NCBI GenBank assembly: GCA_011032825.1
Contig: JAADJZ010000003.1
Location: 1,116,001-1,180,000 of the forward strand
Source: Massariosphaeria phaeospora
Taxonomy: Eukaryota; Ascomycota; Dothideomycetes; Pleosporales
Direction: 5' to 3'
Length of the DNA: 64,000 nt
Shown: one piece after another, positions 54,749-64,000 of the stretch
Position numbering within the stretch: the first letter of the stretch is position 1
Layout: each line of letters starts with the position of its first letter
Translations under genes and position numbers: made by a program
Notes under the pieces: model-generated
The model's database searches: none
Told to the model about the DNA's origin: nothing
What the model saw: only the letters and a program-made list of their open reading frames with translations

Positions 54749-55830
54749 ACGTAATCTACTACTAAGCAGCTTAAACTACTAAGCAGCTTAAAACTGCTAA
54801 GCCTACTACTTTTTTCTTGCACCTACAATGCTTACACCTACAAACGCGTTATTACTTTAACACAAAGAAAAACTCTAGCTAGCTCTTAAAACTTTAAAAG
54901 CTAGTAAGTTTCAAAGCTACTGCGCTGCTGCTGCTGCTTTTAATATTAAACGCTGCACTTTTTTTTATCGCACCTAAGGACGCGCTTTCTGCGCAAAAGC
55001 TCTACTTAACGGCTGCAAGCTTACAAAAACTAAAGAGCAAACAATTGTCTAATACATTCTTAACTTTGATTCGCAAGAATTTGCACTTTAGCTGTGTAAA
55101 GTAGTAGATATAGCTAATAAACTACTAAGTATGCGTAGAAATAGGTTAGTTAGCAAATACTAAGCTAAGCGCTTTATAACGCGTTCAAACGCGCTTAAAA
55201 TAGCTTTCAATCGAGCGAAAGATAGGCAGAGAATACAACAAAAAGATTCTAAAGTAATTAGCGCGTAGTTTAAGCTTGTTAGAGATACCAAAGCTAAGTA
55301 CAGTATTTACAATAATAATATACACAACTTTAACAAAACTAGCTTTTAAATAGGTGTTATTAGGTTTATAAAAGTCGTTACAAGCTTTTAAAAACGTACT
55401 CAACCTAATCTTATCTAGCTAGGCAATTGAGAGTAGGTAATAGTTATCCAAAGCATTTGCGCCGCAAGGTACGCGATTCTGCTATTTATTATCTACAAAG
55501 AGCGCGTTTACATTTTAGCATAGTACGAAAAGAACTTTATATCTAGCAATTAGAAGCTTTTAGTTTCTAAGAACAGCTAGACAAACAACGCTTTTAGTTT
55601 TAAGTAGTTAAAGCATTTTAACGCGCATACAAAAGCGCGTTAGGTAGAAAAGTATTAGCTACTTATTCTAGACAGCTATAAAAGCTACTAATCTTAGAAT
55701 TTTAAAAACTATTGCTTTAAAAACTATTGCTTTAAAAACAAAATCTTTACGCTTTGCATGCTAGCTTATTTATTCTATATTCTCTAGCTGCTAGATGTAG
55801 TTTGCTTTTCGCTGCTAAAGTTAAAGTACT
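54749..55830 (+). pseudogene. Element I: pogo-like transposase 5' part, truncated
   Basis: Starts after TA with ACGTAATCT and two perfect 17-bp units ACTACTAAGCAGCTTAA (54758-54774, 54775-54791). The transposase frame from ATG 54828 shows AFNRAKDRQRIQQKD and HNFNKTSF, matching elements B and C, but with many TAG and TAA stops. It is cut off near 55830 by the second direct repeat. Confidence 0.6.
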
Positions 55831-56206
55831 TGTTATTAGAAGTTTCTCTTACCGAAGGTAATCTCGATCGAACTCGAAGATTCTGCCTAAGGAATTGTTC
55901 TGTGTTCGAAAAGCTTAATAACAACAAAAAAACAATCTCAATTCTATTTCGAATAGAATAACAAAGTAACAATTTGTTGCCTATAGATCCAATCTATGTA
56001 TAAAATGTACTTAAAAAAGTTAACTACAAAGAATCTAAATTGTAAAGAAAATTCTGCTAATCTATATAGTTCTATAATTCTTTGCTAAAAGCGTTTCGCT
56101 TAGTTCGCTTAGTATGCTTAGTTGCTAAGCGCTTTAAGCTAGCTAAGCGCTTGCTGCTTAGTATGCTTAGTTCGCTAAAGCTCTAATTGCACTAATTACT
56201 ATTACG
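55831..56206. repeat. Direct repeat copy 2
   Basis: Copy of 54371-54748. It retains more C and G than copy 1 (for example TCTCGATCGAACTCGAAG against TTGTAATTGAACTTAAAG), a clear C-to-T difference. Confidence 0.5.
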
Positions 56207-56589
56207 TAACTGCTAACTTAATTCTGCTTTGCGCATTGCTGTATTTCTGTTTTGCAAACTTGCAAGCTTTAACAACTTTTTTGCGTCGTTGCTTAGTCTA
56301 CGATACCTAGTATTGTCTTTGTTTGTAACATTATTTCTTTTTTTAAGAATATTATTTCGATAGCTGTTCTACTATGCTGTGCTAGTTTTTTTTGTGCTTT
56401 GCATCAAAAGTGCTGTTTTGTATAAAAGTAAGTTAACCTCAATTCTCGTTGTGTCGTAGCTTTCTTTTGTATTCTTTTGAGTTTTTGAGTTTAACTATGC
56501 TTAAGTCTTTGCTTTCTATAAATTCGTGCTCTAAGTTAACTTATTGTTGTTACAATTAAGTTGCTTGTATTTGTAAAACTAGTCTAAAA

Positions 56590-57050
56590 ATGCCTGCTCT
56601 TTGCGGCCGTTGTTCTAAAAAAAACCTAAAGTGCCTAGTTAATCTCTCGTTAGATAAGTGTGCTAAATGCCTTTAGTCTAGCGCGCCTTGTAGTCTTGCT
56701 CTAACAAAGAGAAAGTAAGCAGCTTTTTAACAAAAGCGTTGCAACTTGCAACATTAGCTTTTGCTAGCTAAGCAACAAGTGCTATCTGCATAGATTTAAG
56801 CTGCTTAGCTAGTGTTTGCAGCAAAGTCTCGTACTGCTACTCTTCGAGTAGAGCTTTCTATTGCTAAAATAAAAAGAAATTAGCGTTTTGCTAATAAGTA
56901 GGTTGCTATTAAAGAGCTAAAAAAACTAGAAGCTGCGTAGTCTAGCGCTGCTGTTGATTCTAAGAGTATAGCTTCTACTAATAGTTCTATACTACCGCTA
57001 TTTAAAACGCTTTCGACTAACTTAAGCTAGTTACAGACTAACTTTTCTCT
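56590..57050 (+). pseudogene. Cys-rich protein remnant
   Basis: A plus-strand frame starts MPALCGRCSKKNLKCLV and continues with DKCAKCL, a pattern of two C-x2-C pairs resembling small zinc-binding domains of fungal repeat-borne proteins. TAG and TAA stops follow at short intervals. Family not recognised. Confidence 0.3.
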
Positions 57051-57299
57051 ACTTGTTTTTTTTTTTTTAACTTTTCTGCTTTTCTAGAGAACTTGGATTC
57101 TTTGCTTCTAAATTTTGCTAGTAGTACTTTCGTACTAGTTCCTTGTAGTTCGTAAAATTCCGTATTAGTTTCTATGTGTTCTAGCTCTTTAGCTATTCTT
57201 GCTATTTAACTATGTACTTCTACTAACGTTCAAACTTCTATAGGTTTTTAACTTCTTCGACTTTGTATTCCTTGTCTTTGAGTTCGATATTAGTTGCTA

Positions 57300-60200
57300 C
57301 TTCGGCGTCTAGTAGTGCTAGTTTAAGAAGTAATTTGTAAAAAACTAAGTGTATGCGCATGCTTGTAAGTAGCTATAGTTTAAATAATACAAGTCTTTTA
57401 ACTTTTAGAATTTTGAATAGTTTTATTTAGAAGTTGTTTAACTTGTTGCATAGTTGTTTAGTTTTTAGGTTTTTTCGTAAGAGGAAAACTCTATTTCTCT
57501 CTTTAAGAGTTAGTTCTTTAAGCTTTTTTTTATTTGCTAACTTAGCTATTGTAAAGTTTCTTTAAGCGATTCGTTAGCTTAATTTGTTGTGTAATTTTTG
57601 CATTCTAGAAGCCTTGTCGTCTGCTGCTAGCAAGATGCTTTTAATATTCTTTAGATTCTAATAAGCTACTAGCTTATATCTATAGTTTGCGTAGTATAGC
57701 AAGTGTTCTATCGTTGTAAACCTCGTGCTGTTGTATGCTAATTGTGCTGTTAGCAAAAGTTTAACCTAGTTGTTCTGCAGCTTGTTAGTATACATTTGTA
57801 GGTACTATTCTAGCGTTTAGTTTGTTCGTTTCGTCTAGCCGTTTGTTTGCGAGTAAAAGCTAGTCGATAGCTTTTTTGCAACTTCTAACTAGGCTAGAAA
57901 CGTATTTCAAAACTTTAATGTAAACAGCTTGTTTCTATTTGTAATAAACTGTTCTAGCAATTTGTAATTAGCAACTAGCGTTTTCGTAACCTCGTAGGCT
58001 ATTTTTTCTGCTGTAATTGATTTTTCTGTTAGTACGAAATGTAATTCTTTAGTTAATTAATCTACGATTACCAAGATCGAGTCGCATAGCCGTGCTAATT
58101 TAGGTTTTAACAATTTTAAAAGCTTTACTATAAAGTTTATTGTTACGCTAATCTATAAGCGTGCAAAAAGTTCTAGTAGTTAAAGTAATTTGTAAAGCTT
58201 GTGTTTCTTAGGCTTGTTCTTTAAACAATCTAAATAGTTGCTTACTACTTTTTAAACTATGTTTTGTACGTAGAGCATTAAGTACTCGTTTAAAATTCGT
58301 TAAACTATTTTGTTAATTTTTAAGTGTTTATATGCTTGTGAAGCATGTAATTTCTAAATAAGCTATGTAGCTTAAGTGTCGTTTGTAACTATTTATCTTT
58401 GCTAGTTGTTTTTGCTTTATTTTTAGTGTATTCTTTTTTTAATGCTTGTAACTCTAGCTATCTTAGCTAGTCGTAGTTAGTTGTATTTGAGAGTTCTGTC
58501 TAAGTTCCGTCGTAATACTAAGTTATGCGTAACTAGTTTGTTAGTTTCTATAAAATCTAATTTTCGACTAAGCGCGTTTGCAGCTCTATTGTTGGTTTCT
58601 TTGCGATAGTAAATCTTGATGTCGTAATTTGCTATGAATTTAGCCTATCTAACTTGTTGTCTATTTAATTTCTTAGTTGTAGTAAAGCTAGTAAAGTTTT
58701 AATAATCTAAGTACACTTGTACTTAATGCTTTGCTTTTTTTAGCTGTGCTTTCTATTGTTTAAAGGCGTTTATTATTGCTAATAGCTCTTTATTGTAAAC
58801 GTTGTAGTTAAGTTCTGCTTTTAAAAACTCTCTAGAATAGTAAAACACTAGTTTTTATTTCTTGTCGTTGCATTGCTGTAAAAGTATTGCTCTTAATGCA
58901 TAGTCTAAGGCATTAGTTTCTACTTAAGTTTTTTTTTCTAGGTTGTGCATTTGTAGCATTAGTGCCGTTGTAAACTTCTTTTTAAGTTCTTAAAACGCCT
59001 GTTCTTGTGCTTTTGTTTATTTAAACTTTTTATTTTTCTTAGTAACTTCTAAGAGCAGTGTCGTAGTTTTAAAGTAATTTTTAATAAACTTTCAATAGAA
59101 GTTAGCGAATTTTAAGAAAAACTACACGTTTTTTACTATTTTAAAAGTTAGCTATTCTTGTACAGTTTGAATCTTCTTCGGGTCTATAAACATACTTTCT
59201 TTTAAAATAATAAATCCTAAATAGCTAGTTTTTGTAACGTGAAATTTACATTTTTTTAAGTAAAGTAGTAGTTAGTACTGCTTTATCTTTCGTAGCACTT
59301 TTTTAACATGCTTTTAATGTTCTTTAAGCGTTTCTTTAGAGTATATTAATACGTTATTTAAGTATGCTGTAACAAAAATGTCTAAGTATTTATATAGTGC
59401 TTTGTTAATTAAGGCTTAAAACGTAGCTAAGGTATTAGTTAGTTTAAACGGCATAACCTAGTACTTATAGAGTCTATATTAAGTTTTGAAAGCTATTAAC
59501 TATTCGTGCTCTTTTGCAATTTTAATGCGATAGTATTCGTCTCGTACGTTAAGTTTTGTAATTTATTTTACTTTTTAAAGTTAATCTATAAGCTTTTAAA
59601 TAAGTAGTAGTAAGTATTAGTTTTTTTGTGTAACGTTGTTAAGCTGTTAATAGTCTACGCACAGTTTCAATTTTTCGTTTTTCTTTAGTACAAACAATAT
59701 CGGCGAAGCTATTAAGCTTTCGCTTGGTTGTATATATTCTCGTTAAATATTTTTTTAAATGTATTTCTTTAGTTTCTTTTGCTAGTTGTAAGTTAAGAGA
59801 TACATTGGTTCTAGTCGCAGTTTTGTTCTTTCTTTAAAGATAATTTTGTAATTTTATTCTTAGTAGTTTGCCAAGTCGTGCTTTTCGTTTTTTTTAAAAA
59901 AACTTTTAAACTTCGCTTGGTATTTAGTAGAGAAGTTTTTAAACTTCTTTTTTTATTTCTTTAGAAAGTTAGATTGTAGTTTGCTTGCTTTTAGAAGCGC
60001 AACTTGTTGTATCTATATAAATTCTATTTGCTAAGAGTTTTTTTTACAAATTCTTGCAGTTTTGTAAAGTAAAATTAAACTAATTCTTTCGTTCTTAAGT
60101 AAGCTTTAAATTGTTAAACTATTTTGTAGTACTATAGCAACTTTCTTTCTAAGCCTTCGGCTGCGTATTGTTTTGTTTTTTTAATTAATGTCAAAGTTGT

Positions 60201-60906
60201 GCTTTCGTAGCTAGTCGTACCTAATATACATGTTAAAACTTTTAAAGTTTATAATATTAATACACTGTCGGTGCTTAATGCTTACAACTTTTAACTCAAC
60301 TTTTTAGGTTTCTAGGTTAATCAAACTGTTTTTATATTTTAATAGTTGTCCGTTAGCTAGCACTATTTGTATTTGTTAATTCTTAACTTAATAAAGTATT
60401 TTGTTTTTTTCTACTTAACCTAGAGAGACTAATGTCTAAGCAGCTTTGCTATTAAGTAGCGCAATAAGCTTTTAGCTTGCAACTTTCGCTTTTACTTTTA
60501 TGTAATTCTGTTTTGGTTGCGTTTTTTGTACGCTTTGTACAGTCGTGTTAAGAGCACTTATACTATTCTAACCGTAGGTCTAGTAGCCCGCTAGTTTTTT
60601 GCTAAAAAAGCCTTTAAAACTTGTTTTTTTAGAATGTTCCATTGCTCGTAGTATTTGCATTAGTTAATAAAACACTTTTATAGCTGTAAGTGTTTGCTGT
60701 AGTTTTAATTCTTAAAATTCTATCTAGTTGCATATTTCTATAGCTAATAGATCGCGCATTTTTAAGTGCAAAAAAGCTAGCGTACTACTTAGCACGTATC
60801 GTAGTTTTTTGTGCATAATTTGTTGTTGCATTCTAGGTAGTTTTCGTTCTTTAGACTTATAAGCTACTATTTTGTAATATGCTTGTAAAACTAGTGTGTT
60901 TAACAT
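57300..60906 (-). mobile_element. Second Ty3/gypsy retrotransposon family, pol remnant
   Basis: Read on the minus strand, about 59700-59400 encodes a reverse transcriptase core recognisable through its stops: LKLCVDY, LRDAYHRI-like NVRDEYYRIKIAKEHE, and YRLYKYQVMPFKLTNTLATF. A gag-like start MLNTLVLQAYYKIVAYKSKE lies at 60906. It differs from the gypsy family at 46811. No LTR pair was identified for it. Confidence 0.7.
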
Positions 60907-61134
60907 TTTTTATTGTAACACTACGCCTATTCGCAGCTGCTGCTGTAGTTTTTAAACCAATTGTTGTAGTTATGTACGTAACATTTGGTTACTGTATATT
61001 CGCTGTTTTTAAGCAAAACGTGTAATAGTAGTTTTAGCTATTGCTAAGCGAGAATTCTATTGTCTGCGTAGTACACACAGTTCTTTTCGTTGCACTAGTG
61101 CCAAAGTAAGTTTTTGTAATTTTCTTAATTCGCA

Positions 61135-61412
61135 TGTAATAGGCTGAAAGCTCTATGAATTGCCTTGGTCGTAGGACTTTAGTAGCTATTAACGCTGTAC
61201 GTAACAGCTTCGACGATACCTAAAAAAGCCTCGCTAGTTTCTAGTTAACGAAGGCCTTGCGGTATTAGGTTTTTACATAGCTTTTAAAAGCGCTTCGCAG
61301 GTAATCTAAAAGCTAACTAACTATAAAGTATATAAAGCTCTCTTGTCCGCGCTGTAGATAAACTTTATTAAATTTATTACATTTTTTATCTAGAACCTGC
61401 CTTCCTAGGCGA
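61135..61412 (+). repeat. 278-bp LTR of a third, inverted gypsy copy
   Basis: Inverted copy of the LTRs at 46811 and 52487, same length; here it is the 5' LTR. Confidence 0.85.
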
Positions 61413-64000
61413 TTTTCTTTTATTTAAATTTAATCAATTTTTACGTAGTGAAAGTTGTGAGATCTTTAAGAAGTACAACACTTTTAAAAGTTAAAAGCAA
61501 CCTCTAAAAAACTCTAAAACGCAGCAAAAAAAGTTTTTAAAACTAAATCGCTACGATGAACAGCACTTAGGATAAGTATATTTAGATGCTAGTTGTAAAA
61601 GCTCGCAGGCTAGAAAGCGAAAGCCAAAGCAGCGAAGCAATTAAAAAAGCTCTACAAAAGCTAATAAACAACGACAAACTTAATGTAGAAACTTAAGAAA
61701 TTTGTTTCAATGCAGCGGAAGCTACATATACGAAAATATTCGTTGCAAAACTCGTAATAAAACCGCTCAAAAAAGTAACAAACAATTAGCTACTAGCAAC
61801 GAAGCTAGTTTTTGCAAAACTTTTAAATTCTAAGCAGCTAGTTAATAACGAAAGTGCAAGAGTTTAGGCGCTTATTAAAACACTGCGAAATTAGGTTTAG
61901 ATTCTTTAGAAAAAAAAAAGAGCTGCGCTAGCAACACTGCTAACTTCTTTTAGTATTCTAAAAGCTTCTACGCTAATTACAAAGCACAACAAAATACCTA
62001 ACCTAACCTAGTTTAACAAAACAAAGTTAGACTATAGACAGTTTAAAGTTTAGGTAAAGAACAAAATGCTTAATAACAAAAACCTAATTAAGAACTTATG
62101 CGGCTACATCTACAACTGCTTAACAAAGCAAGTAGCTACTACTAAACTCGCTTAGTATTAAGAACATTGTAACGAAATAGCAAAGAAGTTTTAAGAGTAC
62201 TTTAACAGGCACTACTAGAACTACATGCAAGCGCAAAAAGCGCTCAACCAACTCTTCGCTTTTAGGCAGAAGAAAATGTTTTTTTAAAAGTATAATAAGA
62301 AATTCATGCGTTTTGCGTACGACGCAAAAATAACAGGCAACGTAGCTACATTAAAAAACTAGTACAAAGCAAAGCTTCGCGCCGATCTACAGAATAAAAT
62401 AGTTAGCGTTATTATTTTCCTAGCATAGCAACTTTAGGACCTAATAAAATAGGTTACTTAGATTAAAAAAAACCTAAACCGCGCGAAAGCAAACAACTAG
62501 TAGCAGATAGTACCGAATTAATTAATAAGCGACATAGAAGCTATAGACTAGAAGCTAGCAACTAAAGCTGCTACCTAGGCAGTCCGCGCGGCTACTAACA
62601 ACAAGAAAAAAAAGCGAGCCAAATAAGCAAACAACGCAGAAATAACGAAACAACAAAAGAATTACTTTTGCTTTTAATATAGTTTAGCAACTTACATGTC
62701 TAATAAATGTAAGCTCGCAGCTTTAAAAAAGCCTGCTACAACTTAAAAAGCAACTTTTAAACTAGTTAAGATAATAGCAAAGGTTAAAAAAGTCTTCGAG
62801 TTTAAAAACTCAAAAAACTAAACACTCTTAACTAAAAGCGCGGTTAAGAGTAGTAAAAAAAGAACACGGTTTCTTTATTAGATGATTTTCTAAAGTTCTG
62901 CTAGCGCTAGCTAAACGGAAAACTACTTACAGTACATGCAATTATTAATTAATCTATTTTTGCTTTAGCAATGCTCGACTTTAAGTGCACTACCTATAGT
63001 CTTGTTAGCAAAAAGTTTTGTAAAAAAAACTATTTCTTGCGTATTTTAATAAAAGAAAAGCCTGTAGTAGGCATTAGCGAATAAGTTGTTAAAGTTACGA
63101 AAGCTGCTTAGTTTACAATAAACCTAAACAAGCACGAACAAACAGTTTAAGCGTACGTTATAACTAAAAATAACAAATACGATATTATTCTAGAGCGCCT
63201 ATAAATAGACGAGAGCTAGGTAACGCTAGCTTCGGCAAAAAAATCGATTTTCATTTATTCAACCGAAACACGCGTGCGAAGCTAGAAAGAAAAAAAGCTT
63301 AAACAAAAGCCCTAGCAAGTGTCTGCAGCTGCGTTTGAAATAATAATGCAGCAGTTTAAAAGAAAAAACTTTAGCGTTAAAATCTTCGCCGCGTCTATAG
63401 CGAACATTTAGAAAGCTTTTTAGACTAAAGTAGTAGTTAACCTACGCTTAACGCTGCTTAACTAGATAAAAGATTAGTATACAGCGTTTATGCAGTCTAA
63501 AGCTAACAAATTATCTCTTTACTAAAGCCTAATAGACTACGGCATTAAACTAATTAAAAAGAATAAAAAAAAAGTAGAGGTTCTATAGAAACCTTTGTAT
63601 AACATGTCTAAAGACAAACTATTAGTTTTGCAAAAGCAGCTTACTGCGCATTTAAATTGCAAGTTTATTAGAGTAAGTTGCTTTTAGGCTAAAGCGCTAG
63701 TGTTGTTTGCAAAGAAACTTAGTAAAGAGCTACGCTTTTGCGTAGACTATCAGGCGCTCAACGCTATTACGAAAAAAAACTAATACTTGCTACCTTTAAT
63801 TCACGAAACTCTAAATTAGATTAGCTAAGCTAAATAGTTTACTAAGCTAAACGTTATCTAGGCCTTTTACAAAGTTCGAATTGCTAAAAGAAACAAGTAG
63901 AAAACAGCTTTCCGTACAAGATTTAAATTGTACGAATAAATAGTTTGCTTATTTAGCTTTGCTAACGCTCTAAGTACGTTTTAGCAGTTTATTAACTATA
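61135..64000 (+). mobile_element. Ty3/gypsy retrotransposon, inverted copy, cut by window end
   Basis: After the 5' LTR come a gag region and the start of pol, in the plus orientation and inverted relative to 46811-52764. Near 62950 LDFKCTTYSLVSKKF looks like the protease domain region; 63720-64000 encodes LRFCVDYQALNAITKKN, KTAFRTRFKLYE and FANALSTF, the Ty3/gypsy reverse transcriptase. Trp, Gln and other codons are converted to stops throughout. Confidence 0.85.

Larger units (their letters stand above)
46100..64000. other. AT-rich, RIP-affected repeat block
   Basis: Words such as TTTAG, TTAAA and CTAG dominate, and TGG and CCA are scarce, while CpG words (GCGC, TCGC) remain common. Loss of CpA/TpG with retention of CpG points to RIP rather than decay of methylated CpG. 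No intact gene seen. Confidence 0.75.

Overview
This window is nuclear DNA of a filamentous ascomycete. Genes are compact, with many 45-60 nt introns that have GT..AG ends and CTAAC/CTAAT-like branch sites. Gene content is fungal (proteasome, RRS1, DAP3, ATG10, a Chk2-type kinase, a STAND receptor). Transposons carry stop codons at Trp and Gln codons in the pattern left by repeat-induced point mutation (RIP, CpA to TpA). A Dothideomycete, probably Pleosporales, fits best; that placement is inference.

Region 1 (1-21.8 kb) is ordinary gene-rich sequence. It holds a MARVEL-like membrane protein (partial), two proteasome beta subunits (PRE4 and PRE7) flanking an HCNGP-family regulator, a C2-domain protein, a SnoaL-like protein, a seven-exon MFS transporter, a decayed DUF2235 hydrolase, a STAND/NACHT receptor, a nitronate monooxygenase, and the divergent pair RRS1/DAP3.

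Region 2 (21.8-42.1 kb) is a 20.3-kb nest of DNA transposons inserted in what was an ~82-bp gap between the convergent genes DAP3 and ATG10. TA target duplications and terminal inverted repeats let the layers be peeled apart. A Fot1/pogo element (21811-36336) was split by a two-gene DD34E element (23788-27335) and by a second pogo-like element (27338-36173). The latter was split by a short TIR element (28079-35063) that holds a foldback MITE and a complete 6001-bp hAT transposon (28888-34888). A third pogo-like element (36339-42107) abuts the stack and contains a second copy of the two-gene element plus another foldback MITE.

The hAT element is the most interesting object. It has exact TIRs and an 8-bp target duplication (AATGTACC), and carries three intact intron-containing genes: an 863-aa transposase, a 152-aa histone H3 variant and, divergent from the histone, a 392-aa protein with a long acidic tail. 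The histone keeps K4 and the histone fold but has no lysine at the position of K9. This suggests a transposon that carries its own chromatin components, possibly to resist H3K9-based silencing (inference).

Region 3 (42.1-45.9 kb) has ATG10 and a divergent FHA-kinase (Chk2 family). Region 4 (45.9-64 kb) is AT-rich, heavily mutated repeat: pogo-like remnants, a full Ty3/gypsy element with 278-bp LTRs (46811-52764, minus strand), a second gypsy family, and the start of an inverted copy of the first one that runs off the window end. I saw no intact gene there, and no rRNA, tRNA or CRISPR array anywhere.
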